This document shows positions 17,056 to 24,159 of a stretch of DNA of 64,000 nt, one piece after another. Source of the stretch: Candidatus Avelusimicrobium luingense (GTDB lineage: Bacteria > Elusimicrobiota > Elusimicrobia > Elusimicrobiales > Elusimicrobiaceae); contig OOHK01000002.1 of the NCBI GenBank assembly GCA_900315845.1, positions 1 to 64,000 of the forward strand, in the 5' to 3' direction. Made by a program: the position numbers and the translations under genes. Below the pieces are notes generated by a model. The model did not search any database and was not told where the DNA came from. It worked only from the letters and a program-made list of their open reading frames with translations. Within the stretch, counting starts at the first letter, position 1. The number at the start of each line of letters is the position of its first letter.

Positions 17056-17623
17056 CGAAATTTTTTATTCTATCCAAGGTGAAGGCCGCCATAGCGGTAT
17101 GCCGGCGGTATTTTTGCGTTTGGCGGGGTGCAGTATGGGGTGCGCATGGTGCGATACCAAGTATGCTTTTTCCGCCGGGCAAGAAATGAACAATTTACAA
17201 GTGCTCGTAGAATTAGCGAAATTCCCGTGTAAGACGGTGATAATTACCGGCGGGGAACCGGCCGAGCAAGATTTACCCGCGTTAATTGCATTATTAAAAT
17301 CGGCGGGGCATATAGTACATATTGAAACAAACGGCGCGCACGATTGTGATATCAGCCGCGCCGATTTTGTATGCGTTTCGCCCAAAAAATACGTCAGCGA
17401 AAACATGCTTAAAAAAGCCGATGTAATCAAACTCGTCGTTAATGAACAAACCGACTTAGAAGATTTGCAAAAATACTATAATTACGAAAACGAAAAAACA
17501 ACCGTTTATTTACAACCCGAAAGCAATAAAGAGGAGAACATCAATCTATGCGTAAAACTGGTAAAAGAACATCCGTCCGCTCGACTAAGCGTGCAACTGC
17601 ACAAACTTATCCACATAAAGTAA
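17030..17623 (+). CDS. queE: 7-carboxy-7-deazaguanine synthase (radical SAM, QueE)
   Basis: QueE rearranges 6-carboxytetrahydropterin to 7-carboxy-7-deazaguanine. The 197-residue protein starts WKVNEIFYSIQGEGRHSGMP, the QueE signature, followed by the radical-SAM cluster motif CSMGCAWCDTKYAF and a GGEPA segment. The ATG at 17030 is chosen for its GGGAGAG RBS and the family N-terminus. It overlaps queD upstream and folE downstream, which implies tight co-expression. Confidence 0.93.
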   Translation: MPQPSWKVNEIFYSIQGEGRHSGMPAVFLRLAGCSMGCAWCDTKYAFSAGQEMNNLQVLVELAKFPCKTVIITGGEPAEQDLPALIALLKSAGHIVHIETNGAHDCDISRADFVCVSPKKYVSENMLKKADVIKLVVNEQTDLEDLQKYYNYENEKTTVYLQPESNKEENINLCVKLVKEHPSARLSVQLHKLIHIK

Positions 17624-18168
17624 GCGAAGAAAAAATGTTGCAAAATTTACGTGAAATGCTCGCCTATATCGGCGATGATCCCGCACGGGAAGGATTGCAA
17701 GAAACCCCCAAACGCATTGTAAAAAGTTGGAAAAAATTATTCGGCGGCTACCAACAAAAACCGCAAGATGTGTTAAAAACCTTCGTGGAAGGCTCTTGCG
17801 AAGAAATGGTGGTACTCAAAGATATTGAGTTTTACTCCACGTGCGAACACCACTTACAACCCTTCTTCGGAACAATCAGCATTGGGTATTTGCCCAACGG
17901 ACGCGTACTCGGGATTTCCAAATTAGCCCGGTTGGTGGAAGTGTTTGCACGGCGGCTGCAAATTCAGGAAAAACTCGTTGCACAAATTGCCGATAGTTTA
18001 ATGGAAACTTTACACCCGCACGGCGTAATGGTCGTATGCAAAGCCAAGCACATGTGTATCAGTTCGCGCGGCATTGAAAAGCACAACGCTGTTATGGTAA
18101 CGAGTGCGATTCGCGGAGCATTTAACAAATTAGAAGTACGCAGTGAGTTTTTAGAAATGATTAAATAG
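17548..18168 (+). CDS. folE: GTP cyclohydrolase I
   Basis: FolE converts GTP to 7,8-dihydroneopterin triphosphate, the shared precursor of the queuosine and folate branches encoded around it. Zinc ligands are visible in CEHHLQPFFG and CKAKHMC, and the motif GISKLARLVEVFARRLQ is present. The 206-residue frame includes a basic N-terminal tail of about 29 residues. An alternative ATG at 17635 would give a protein beginning MLQNLREMLAYIGDD, nearer the family core. GAGGAG before 17548 makes me prefer the longer form only slightly. Confidence 0.92.
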   Translation: MRKTGKRTSVRSTKRATAQTYPHKVSEEKMLQNLREMLAYIGDDPAREGLQETPKRIVKSWKKLFGGYQQKPQDVLKTFVEGSCEEMVVLKDIEFYSTCEHHLQPFFGTISIGYLPNGRVLGISKLARLVEVFARRLQIQEKLVAQIADSLMETLHPHGVMVVCKAKHMCISSRGIEKHNAVMVTSAIRGAFNKLEVRSEFLEMIK

Positions 18169-18177
18169 GAGTTGCGC

Positions 18178-19104
18178 ATGAAAAAAACGCTATTGGCCCT
18201 ATTTCTTGGTTTAGTATGCGGCAGCGCGTTCGCGCAAACTTTTACCGCGGATACTTCTTTGGTTTTTAGTCCTACTCAAAAACAAAAAGAAAATTTTTAT
18301 ACCAAACTGCCGCCCCCCGTATTAGCCGTTTATCAAAAAGACGGGAAAACACTTGTGTTGTTAGCCGCCTCTCACGGGCCAAAGTCTATCCCGGCCGTAC
18401 AATATGCGTTTGATATGTATTACCCGCAAATAGCATTGATTGAACGGGAACCGGGCCAACCGTTAGGTAATTGTTCGATGATGGAAGACGGTTATACAGC
18501 CGCTTTGAGTGCCCAGCATCATATTCCGCTTGTACGTAACGATGCCGATTTGGAACATCAATGGAAACATGTGCAGCAACAGGGGTTTTCATACGAAGAT
18601 TTCCAAATGCTTTGGATACTTCGCAGTGCTTATGCGCTGGCTACCCAAGAAGGGAAATCAACCAATGCTGCCCAAGAAATCAAAGATTACAAACGCACGA
18701 TTCATAATCCTGCATGGGGCGAATTATTTACCGAAGAGCGCTTACTTGCCTATTTTCAACAACATTATAATAAGGACTTTAACACTACCGATTTTGTGCA
18801 GTTGTACCAAGATTTAATGAACCGATTTCCCCAAAAATGGGTCAAGCAAACACCTTTCTACCAAATCCATGCACAAGACCGTGTATATCGTAGTGTGTTT
18901 ATGTTGGAAAACATAGCCGCCGCACTTAACGAGTATCAAGTGGTATTTAGCGAAATGGGCGCCGGACATTTTATAGAAATTTCCAAAGCCCTTAAAAAAA
19001 TGTTAGGGAAACCGCACTATATTACAGCAGACCACATTCCCCCGCAAACCTTGTGGGAAGAGTGCAATTTAGAGGGCTTGCAAGAAAAAACACTCATACA
19101 ATAA
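18178..19104 (+). CDS. secreted TraB/ChaN-like (EreA/ChaN fold) protein, tentative
   Basis: A signal peptide (MKKTLLALFLGLVCGSAFAQ) leads a 308-residue protein. LLAASHGPKS near residue 60, IALIEREPG about 30 residues later and a late EMGAGHFIEISKAL resemble the GxxH, Glu and 'GAxH' motifs of TraB/PrgY/ChaN-type proteins. The similarity is recognised by eye and is weak. AGGAG precedes the ATG. It sits between folE and folP with gaps of 9 and 1 bases, so it is co-transcribed although a role in pterin metabolism is not obvious. Confidence 0.5.
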   Translation: MKKTLLALFLGLVCGSAFAQTFTADTSLVFSPTQKQKENFYTKLPPPVLAVYQKDGKTLVLLAASHGPKSIPAVQYAFDMYYPQIALIEREPGQPLGNCSMMEDGYTAALSAQHHIPLVRNDADLEHQWKHVQQQGFSYEDFQMLWILRSAYALATQEGKSTNAAQEIKDYKRTIHNPAWGELFTEERLLAYFQQHYNKDFNTTDFVQLYQDLMNRFPQKWVKQTPFYQIHAQDRVYRSVFMLENIAAALNEYQVVFSEMGAGHFIEISKALKKMLGKPHYITADHIPPQTLWEECNLEGLQEKTLIQ

Positions 19105-19105
19105 T

Positions 19106-19897
19106 ATGCCGCAAATCTGGGGAATTATTAACGCTACGCCGGACTCATTTTACGACGGAAATCCGCAAAACACGCCGGATACGCTAATCACGCGCGCGCA
19201 AGCGTTTGTGCAAGCGGGCGCAGATGCGTTAGATATCGGCGGAGAGTCCACCCGCCCCAATGCCACCCCCATTAACGAACAGGAAGAACTTGCCCGCGTG
19301 ATACCTTTATTAAACGCGTTGCGCGCGCACTATAAAGGACTTCCGCTTTCATTAGATACGCGCCACGAATCTGTGGCCGCAAAAGGGCTTGCAAACGGTG
19401 CTACCATTATCAACGATGTCAGCGGCAACCCGACAAGCGAATTATTTTCACTTGTAAAAAAGTACGACGCGCAACTTGTTTTAATGCACACGCGCGGCAC
19501 GCCGCAAACCATGCAAACGCAAACCGATTATAAAGATTTGCTCGGCGAAGTAAAAGATTTTTTAGCCGAAAAAATTTCGCAGGCACAGGCGGCCGGGTTG
19601 GTTAAAGAACAACTGATTATTGATGTAGGTTTTGGCTTTGCCAAAACACGCGCACAAAATTATGACTTGCTAAAACACTTAAAATTTTTTAAGAATTTAG
19701 GAGTACGGTTGTTAGTGGCGCTTTCGCGTAAAAGTTTTTTAAGCCAACCGGAAGACTCACCACAAGACCGCTTGCCGCAAACACTCGCGGCGCATTTTAT
19801 TGCGCTGGAGCAAGGGGCAGATATATTACGCGTGCATGATGTTAAAGAAACACGTCAACTGATTACGTTTTATAACGAATGGGAGAACATAAAATGA
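19106..19897 (+). CDS. folP: dihydropteroate synthase
   Basis: FolP condenses 6-hydroxymethyldihydropterin pyrophosphate with p-aminobenzoate. The 263-residue TIM barrel shows GIINATPDSFYDG, GADALDIGGESTRPNA, SLDTRHESVAAKGLANGATIINDVSG, LMHTRGTPQTMQ and DVGFGFAKT, all DHPS signatures. It follows the TraB-like gene by one base and overlaps the next gene by an ATGA stop/start. Confidence 0.95.
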   Translation: MPQIWGIINATPDSFYDGNPQNTPDTLITRAQAFVQAGADALDIGGESTRPNATPINEQEELARVIPLLNALRAHYKGLPLSLDTRHESVAAKGLANGATIINDVSGNPTSELFSLVKKYDAQLVLMHTRGTPQTMQTQTDYKDLLGEVKDFLAEKISQAQAAGLVKEQLIIDVGFGFAKTRAQNYDLLKHLKFFKNLGVRLLVALSRKSFLSQPEDSPQDRLPQTLAAHFIALEQGADILRVHDVKETRQLITFYNEWENIK

Positions 19898-20829
19898 AAA
19901 AAGTTCACTTAACCCAATGCGGCAACTTTACCGCACGCCATAGCCACGATGGCATTTTAAATGAGCCATCGCACGCACATCAATTTTCATATCAAGTTAC
20001 ATTTTACGGACCGCTTAATGATGAAGGGTTCTTGATTGATTTTCGTGAAGTGCAACAATTTTTACAAACGCATATCAACGATTACTTAAACCACGCCGAT
20101 TTGAATGCACTTTTTCCTTATCCGACGACGGAACACCTGGCCATTTGGATCTTTGATGCGGTGCATGCCAAATTTCCGCAACTGGTCCGTGTGCGCGTAG
20201 CCGAAGCCCCCGATCGTTGGGTAGACTATGAAGAAAATTCATTTCAAAACAATGACGAGCCCACGTTGGCCCCGTATGAACCGATACCCACTATTGATTT
20301 AGCCTTGCCCACGCCGGAAGACACCGTAGAACCCACGCAAGTGCTTATCGGTATAGGCAGCAATATTGCTCCTGCTAAAGAGCATGTGGATCAAGCCATT
20401 GCCGCGCTGTCGCAAGTAGGGGAAGTGAAACAAATATCCCCTTATATTGTTTCCGAGCCGGAAGGATTTGCCGACCAACCGGACTTCATCAATGCGGTTG
20501 TCTTGCTGGAAACTACCTTTGCTCCGTTGGCCTTACTAAAAAAATTAAAAGCGTTAGAAACGCAACTCGGGCGCACCAAAACATTTCCTAACGGGCCGCG
20601 TGTCATTGATTTAGACATCTTATTATATGGGGACAAAGTACTCTTTGAAGATGATGATGAATTTCCGCTTTTTATTCCGCATCCGCGTTTAGCCGAACGG
20701 GAATTTGTATTAAAACCGCTTTCTTATATAGTGCCGGAATGGGAGCATCCGCAACTAAAAAAACCCATTTATCGTCTATATCGCGAACTTATGAAAAAAA
20801 AGGGTACACCAACTTGCAAGATATTGTAG
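19894..20829 (+). CDS. folK: fusion: 6-pyruvoyltetrahydropterin-synthase-like (PTPS-III type) domain + HPPK (FolK)
   Basis: Residues 1-120 or so form a PTPS/QueD-like domain: FTARH and HAH give the three zinc histidines, LNHADLN keeps the catalytic His, and VAEAPD the late Glu. The QueD cysteine is absent; a Glu stands three residues before the first His (EPSHAH), the pattern of PTPS-III enzymes that replace FolB. Residues 150-311 are HPPK: LIGIGSNI, QPDFINAVV, GPRVIDLDILLYG and IPHPRLAEREFVLKPL. The fusion would take FolE product to hydroxymethyldihydropterin and then pyrophosphorylate it for FolP. The linker is acidic and Pro-rich. The ATG at 19894 has a GGGAG RBS and overlaps the folP stop. 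Confidence 0.9.
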   Translation: MKKVHLTQCGNFTARHSHDGILNEPSHAHQFSYQVTFYGPLNDEGFLIDFREVQQFLQTHINDYLNHADLNALFPYPTTEHLAIWIFDAVHAKFPQLVRVRVAEAPDRWVDYEENSFQNNDEPTLAPYEPIPTIDLALPTPEDTVEPTQVLIGIGSNIAPAKEHVDQAIAALSQVGEVKQISPYIVSEPEGFADQPDFINAVVLLETTFAPLALLKKLKALETQLGRTKTFPNGPRVIDLDILLYGDKVLFEDDDEFPLFIPHPRLAEREFVLKPLSYIVPEWEHPQLKKPIYRLYRELMKKKGTPTCKIL

Positions 20830-20871
20830 AATATAAAAGTCAAGCCGTATATTTTATACAAGGAGAAATCA

Positions 20872-21510
20872 ATGAAGAAAGTATTGACTATTTTGGCAGT
20901 CGCCTTGTTTTTAGGAGCCTGCCACTGCACGAAGTGCACCACCACGCCGTATCGCTCTAACACCTGCAATACGGTTGCTTGCCAAAAGCACCACCATCCG
21001 AAAGGATGCCATTGCAAAAAATGCAAACAAGAAGGTTGCTTTAAACCGGTAGCCAAACCGGCCCCGGCCCCGAAACCGGCCCCTGCTCCGAAACCGGTAG
21101 CCAAAGTAGCCGATGATGCCGCGTTAGCCGAAGTCGCTCACGTAGCCAAAAAAGCCGATAACAGCGCTGTATTATCTTTCAAAGAACCGATTAACTTCGG
21201 CCACAACAGCGATGTTATTCAAGATGATTCTCTCAGTCAAATCCGCAAAACCGCTAACGTACTCAAAAAATATCCGAATGCTCATGTACGTGTAGCAGGT
21301 CACTCCGATTCTCTCGGTGATCCGGATTACAACGTTGACTTGTCTCAACGCCGCGCCAAAGCCGTTGCCGACGAACTCATCAACAACGGTGTTGCTGCGG
21401 AAAATGTATCTTTCATCGGATACGGTGCTGCTCGCCCGGTTGCCACGAACAAAACGAAAGCCGGTCGTGCTCAAAACCGCCGCGTAGAATTGGAAGTAAC
21501 GAACAAATAA
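20872..21510 (+). CDS. OmpA-family (Pal-like) lipoprotein with Cys/His-rich N-terminal segment
   Basis: The lipobox LGAC at residues 15-18 is followed by an unusual Cys/His-rich stretch (CHCTKC, then VACQKHHHPKGCHCKKCKQ), a PAPAPKP linker, and a C-terminal OmpA domain. That domain has INFGHNSDVIQDDSLSQI, VAGHSDSLGDPDYNVDLSQR and GYGAARPVATNKTKAGRAQN, which bind peptidoglycan. The protein (212 aa) would tether the outer membrane to the cell wall; the Cys/His segment could bind metal. RBS AAGGAG lies before the ATG. The last 26 bases of the gene and its terminator are repeated downstream. Confidence 0.88.
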   Translation: MKKVLTILAVALFLGACHCTKCTTTPYRSNTCNTVACQKHHHPKGCHCKKCKQEGCFKPVAKPAPAPKPAPAPKPVAKVADDAALAEVAHVAKKADNSAVLSFKEPINFGHNSDVIQDDSLSQIRKTANVLKKYPNAHVRVAGHSDSLGDPDYNVDLSQRRAKAVADELINNGVAAENVSFIGYGAARPVATNKTKAGRAQNRRVELEVTNK

Positions 21511-21535
21511 GTGAGTTACTGACAATCTGTTTTAA

Positions 21536-21563
21536 AGAGTCCCCCAAACGGGGGGCTCTTTTT
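21536..21563 (+). terminator. terminator, repeat copy 1
   Basis: AGAGTCCCCC pairs with GGGGGGCTCT, followed by TTTTTT. Confidence 0.85.
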
Positions 21564-21670
21564 TGCTTATAAGCGGCGGTTTCAAAATTTCCCGTAGGGA
21601 AGTTTTGTTAAACAACAAACTAGAATTGGAAGTAACGAACAAATAAGTGAGTTACTGACAATCTGTTTTA

Positions 21671-21696
21671 AAGAGTCCCCTATGGGGGCTCTTTTT
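21671..21696 (+). terminator. terminator, repeat copy 2
   Basis: AGAGTCCCC-TAT-GGGGGCTCT followed by TTTTTT; the loop differs from copies one and three while the stem is kept. Confidence 0.8.
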
Positions 21697-21805
21697 TGCT
21701 TATAAGTGGCGGTTTCAAAATTTCCCGTAGGGAAGTTTTGTTAAACAACAAACTAGAATTGGAAGTAACGAACAAATAAGCGAGTTACTGACAATTTGTT
21801 TTGAA

Positions 21806-21837
21806 GAGTCCCCCAAAAAACGGGGGCTCTTTTTTTG
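21806..21837 (+). terminator. terminator, repeat copy 3
   Basis: GAGTCCCCC pairs with GGGGGCTC around an A-rich loop, followed by TTTTTTT. Confidence 0.8.
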
Positions 21838-21885
21838 TCACAAAAATGAAACAAAAAAATTCTATCCATAACCCACAGAAAAAAG

Positions 21886-21891
21886 TACAAT
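21886..21891 (+). promoter_or_regulatory. -10 box TACAAT of the second OmpA-family gene
   Basis: TACAAT lies 37 bases before the ATG at 21929, leaving a short leader with AAGGAG. Confidence 0.5.
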
Positions 21892-21928
21892 ATAGATACC
21901 TTATTTTAAAAAGGAGATTACTGAACAC

Positions 21929-22561
21929 ATGAAAAAACTAGTTCTGTTTGTTGCGGCAGTTTCTATGCTCGCCGCTTGTACTACCCCCGGTAAACGTACC
22001 GCTTGGGGTGCCGCCGGTGGTGCCGCGGTAGGCGCCGTAGCCGGAGCCGTCATCTCGCACAACACGGGTGGCAAAAGTGAAACGGGTGCCATTATCGGTG
22101 CTCTTTCCGGTGCTGCCGCCGGTGGTTTGCTTGGCAACTACTACGATAAACAAGCCAAAGAACTCGCCGCTATCGCCGATGTGGTTAAAGGCCCCAACGG
22201 AATTCAAGTTTATTTGAAAAACGATATTTTGTTCTCTACCGGAAGTTCGGAACTTTCTGCAGATTCTTTGCAAACGCTTTCCGATTTAAACCGCGTACTT
22301 AAAAAATATCCGAAAAACCGCATCGTGGTACAAGGTTACACCGATTCCACCGGTGGTGATGCTATCAACCAAAAATTGTCCACCGCCCGTGCTAAAGCCG
22401 TATATGATTACTTGCTCGGCAGCGGTTTGAAAACGTTGAGCATTAAATACGTCGGTTTTGGTGCTTCCAACCCGGTAGCGTCTAACGATACCGCCGAAGG
22501 CCGCGCCGCTAACCGCCGCGTAGTCTTGGCCATTACCGCCAACGAAAAAGACTTACAATAG
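21929..22561 (+). CDS. OmpA-family lipoprotein with glycine-zipper domain (YiaD/Pal-like)
   Basis: Lipobox LAAC (MKKLVLFVAAVSMLAACTTPG) is followed by a Gly/Ala-rich glycine-zipper region (about residues 28-70: GAAGGAAVGAVAGAVISHN, GALSGAAAGGLLGNYY). The C-terminal OmpA domain has ILFSTGSSELSADSLQTL, VVQGYTDSTGGDAINQKLS and GASNPVASNDTAEGRAANRR. It is likely anchored to the outer membrane and bound to peptidoglycan. AAGGAG is 12 bases before the ATG. It is monocistronic, with its own promoter and terminator. Confidence 0.9.
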   Translation: MKKLVLFVAAVSMLAACTTPGKRTAWGAAGGAAVGAVAGAVISHNTGGKSETGAIIGALSGAAAGGLLGNYYDKQAKELAAIADVVKGPNGIQVYLKNDILFSTGSSELSADSLQTLSDLNRVLKKYPKNRIVVQGYTDSTGGDAINQKLSTARAKAVYDYLLGSGLKTLSIKYVGFGASNPVASNDTAEGRAANRRVVLAITANEKDLQ

Positions 22562-22580
22562 TTTTTAATAAAACTATTTT

Positions 22581-22614
22581 GCCGGAGTGTTAGAAAACAC
22601 TCCGGCTTTTTTAT
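22581..22614 (+). terminator. terminator after the second OmpA-family gene
   Basis: GCCGGAGTGTT pairs with AACACTCCGGC around AGAA, followed by TTTTTTATTTT. Confidence 0.9.
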
Positions 22615-22668
22615 TTTCCGACGGCAGATAACCCTAAAAAAAGAGTGGAAAAACATCGTTCAATTTGG

Positions 22669-22674
22669 TATGTT
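22669..22674 (+). promoter_or_regulatory. extended -10 (TGG TATGTT) six bases before the ATG at 22681 (leaderless)
   Basis: TGGTATGTT, then ATATAT, then ATG. The hexamer is a partial match to TATAAT with the TG extension and the recurrent six-base spacing. Confidence 0.5.
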
Positions 22675-22680
22675 ATATAT

Positions 22681-23517
22681 ATGGAAAATACGCGGCTAAA
22701 AGCATTACTCAAACTCCTTTCTAACGAAACAGACGCCCACAGCCGACTGGTTCGTAAAGAAATCGCCGACGCGTTAGAACAAGATCCCGTCGGAGTAAAG
22801 ACCGCTTTGGCTGAAGAATTTTCCACGGATGCCCCCTTGCATGTTGTTCATGCGTTAGAAGAAATTTACTGGGATGAACTCGCCCGCTCACTGGCGTGTT
22901 TTTCAGCCAAAATCAATCCCGATTTAGAAGAAGGTTTGAAATTATTATCCCAATTTACCGAGCCCGGCTCATCCAACGAACACATTTCTCAATCTATTGA
23001 CGGTGTAGCCCGCGCCTTGCGACCAGCCTTATTAAACGCTACCGGATATACGGAAATTGCACTTATTTTAGGGCACTACTTTTTTGACACACTTGGTTTC
23101 AAACCATTGCCTACTTTACTGAATGTAAAAGATATTTCGTTTGCACGTTTTTTACGTACACGCAGAGGTTCCGGTTTGTGTGCGGCCTGTTTATATTCCG
23201 TCGTAGGGGCCCGCTACGGATTAGATATTAGTATCGTTGATTTAGCCGGCCGCGTTTTGGTACATTTGCAAGATTTTCAGCAAGATCAATCCTTTTTTAT
23301 TGACCCGCTAGACAACGGGAAACTGCTTACGCAAGAAGATTGCCGTTCTTATTTAGAATCGCGCCAACTGGCTTGGAATGATGAATTTACAGTGCCGCTT
23401 TCGTCCCGTCAAATCGTGCGGCGGTTTATTGCCAATATGATTTTCGTACTTAACAAAGTACACGATACTAGACGGCTTACTTACTTGCGCAATTATTTAG
23501 AAATTATTAAGAATTAA
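22681..23517 (+). CDS. SirB1/transglutaminase-core-2-like protein
   Basis: In this 278-residue protein residues 150-235 match the SirB1-type transglutaminase-like region: FLRTRRGSGLCAACLYSVVG, ARYGLDISIVDLAGRVLVHL and FFIDPLDNGKLLTQEDCRSY. The N-terminal part is helical, as in SirB1-family proteins. The family is widespread and of uncertain biochemical role. The usual PGH histidine region reads AGR here, so protease-like activity is doubtful. No RBS; start follows a -10-like box by six bases. Flanking promoter and terminator make it monocistronic. Confidence 0.7.
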   Translation: MENTRLKALLKLLSNETDAHSRLVRKEIADALEQDPVGVKTALAEEFSTDAPLHVVHALEEIYWDELARSLACFSAKINPDLEEGLKLLSQFTEPGSSNEHISQSIDGVARALRPALLNATGYTEIALILGHYFFDTLGFKPLPTLLNVKDISFARFLRTRRGSGLCAACLYSVVGARYGLDISIVDLAGRVLVHLQDFQQDQSFFIDPLDNGKLLTQEDCRSYLESRQLAWNDEFTVPLSSRQIVRRFIANMIFVLNKVHDTRRLTYLRNYLEIIKN

Positions 23518-23518
23518 A

Positions 23519-23548
23519 AATATCCCGCCGAAAAGCGGGATATTTTTT
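23519..23548. terminator. terminator after the SirB1-like gene
   Basis: ATATCCCGC pairs with GCGGGATAT, followed by TTTTTTC; the minus strand also gives AT-rich flanks toward the converging gene. Confidence 0.85.
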
Positions 23549-23565
23549 TCTTGACGCAACATTTC

Positions 23566-24015
23566 TTATTTTTGTTCTGCCAAATATTTCTCTAAAATTT
23601 CCGCTGCGCATTTTACTTTATCCGCACACGTACGATGTTGGTAATACGCGTCCGTACGTTTTTCGGGCGTGGGGACAGACGGTCCGGCGGGCAACCCTAA
23701 CAGTTCGCGACAGATAATTGAACCGTTTTCTTCTTTGAATTGCAAGCACACCTCTTGCACACGTTTATAAAATTGTGCTTTAGCGAGTTGATCGGTCGGA
23801 TCTTTAGGAGCATACTTTACGGATAGTGCCATACACATTCCGCTGACAGCCCCGCAGACTTCGCGTTGCCGTCCAAGTCCGCCACCGAAACAGGCTGAAA
23901 GGGACAGAGCCGTTTTTTGGTCTATCCCAAGTTCGTCCGCAAACGCACAAAATACGGCTTGTGCGCAGTTGTAACCGTCTAAAAATAGTTGTTTGGCTTG
24001 TTCTGCTTTAGTCAT
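23566..24015 (-). CDS. C-GCAxxG-C-C family redox-type protein
   Basis: The 149-residue protein has YNCAQAVFCAFADELG, LSACFGGGLGRQREVCGAVSG and further Cys in EVCLQF, SIICRELLG, TCADKVKCAAEIL. This is the C_GCAxxG_C_C (Cys-rich, putative redox-active) family common in anaerobes; its reaction is not known. The ATG at 24015 is chosen because MTKAEQAKQLF is the family N-terminus and a -10 box stands six bases upstream. A longer in-frame extension overlaps that promoter. Confidence 0.85.
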   Translation of the reverse strand: MTKAEQAKQLFLDGYNCAQAVFCAFADELGIDQKTALSLSACFGGGLGRQREVCGAVSGMCMALSVKYAPKDPTDQLAKAQFYKRVQEVCLQFKEENGSIICRELLGLPAGPSVPTPEKRTDAYYQHRTCADKVKCAAEILEKYLAEQK

Positions 24016-24021
24016 ATAGGT

Positions 24022-24027
24022 ATGATA
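24022..24027 (-). promoter_or_regulatory. extended -10 (TGC TATCAT) six bases before the ATG at 24015 (leaderless)
   Basis: On the minus strand TGCTATCAT is followed by ACCTAT and ATG. ACCTAT is the same six-base interval as at the 15971 start. Confidence 0.6.
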
Positions 24028-24110
24028 GCATAAATTAATCAACAGCACCGTTTCTCTTTATTGACGCCATAATCCAAAAAACCTCTTTCAAACTTTTTCC
24101 TCGTTTTCTA

Positions 24111-24116
24111 TAATAT
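24111..24116 (+). promoter_or_regulatory. -10 box TATAAT of the Bat operon
   Basis: TATAAT within TTTTCTATAATATAGG lies about 45 bases before the moxR ATG, leaving a leader with an AGGGGG RBS. Confidence 0.5.
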
Positions 24117-24159
24117 AGGTAAATACTCGGCGCAGGCCAAATTTATACAGGGGGAAATT

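Larger units (their letters stand above)
21485..21837 (+). repeat. three tandem copies (136 and 133 bp periods) of the OmpA gene 3' end plus terminator
   Basis: Copies start at 21485, 21621 and 21754, each with TAGAATTGGAAGTAACGAAC. Copy one contains the real gene end (ELEVTNK and stop); copies two and three repeat those codons outside any gene. Each copy includes a terminator hairpin, and copies one and two also carry the following segment with TTTCCCGTAGGGAA. The third copy is cut after its terminator. This accounts for the 418-base gap between the two OmpA-family genes apart from the next promoter. Confidence 0.93.

Noticed and set aside
19097-19102. TACAAT just before the folP start as a further leaderless promoter
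   Set aside because: Only three bases separate it from the ATG and it lies inside the upstream coding sequence of the same operon.
21060-21105. PAPAPKP-coding repeats as a DNA repeat of interest
   Set aside because: Short Pro/Ala/Lys linkers are ordinary in OmpA/TonB-type envelope proteins.
21485-21837. Possible CRISPR-like array
   Set aside because: The units are direct copies of a gene end plus terminator with no unique spacers, so this is a tandem duplication.
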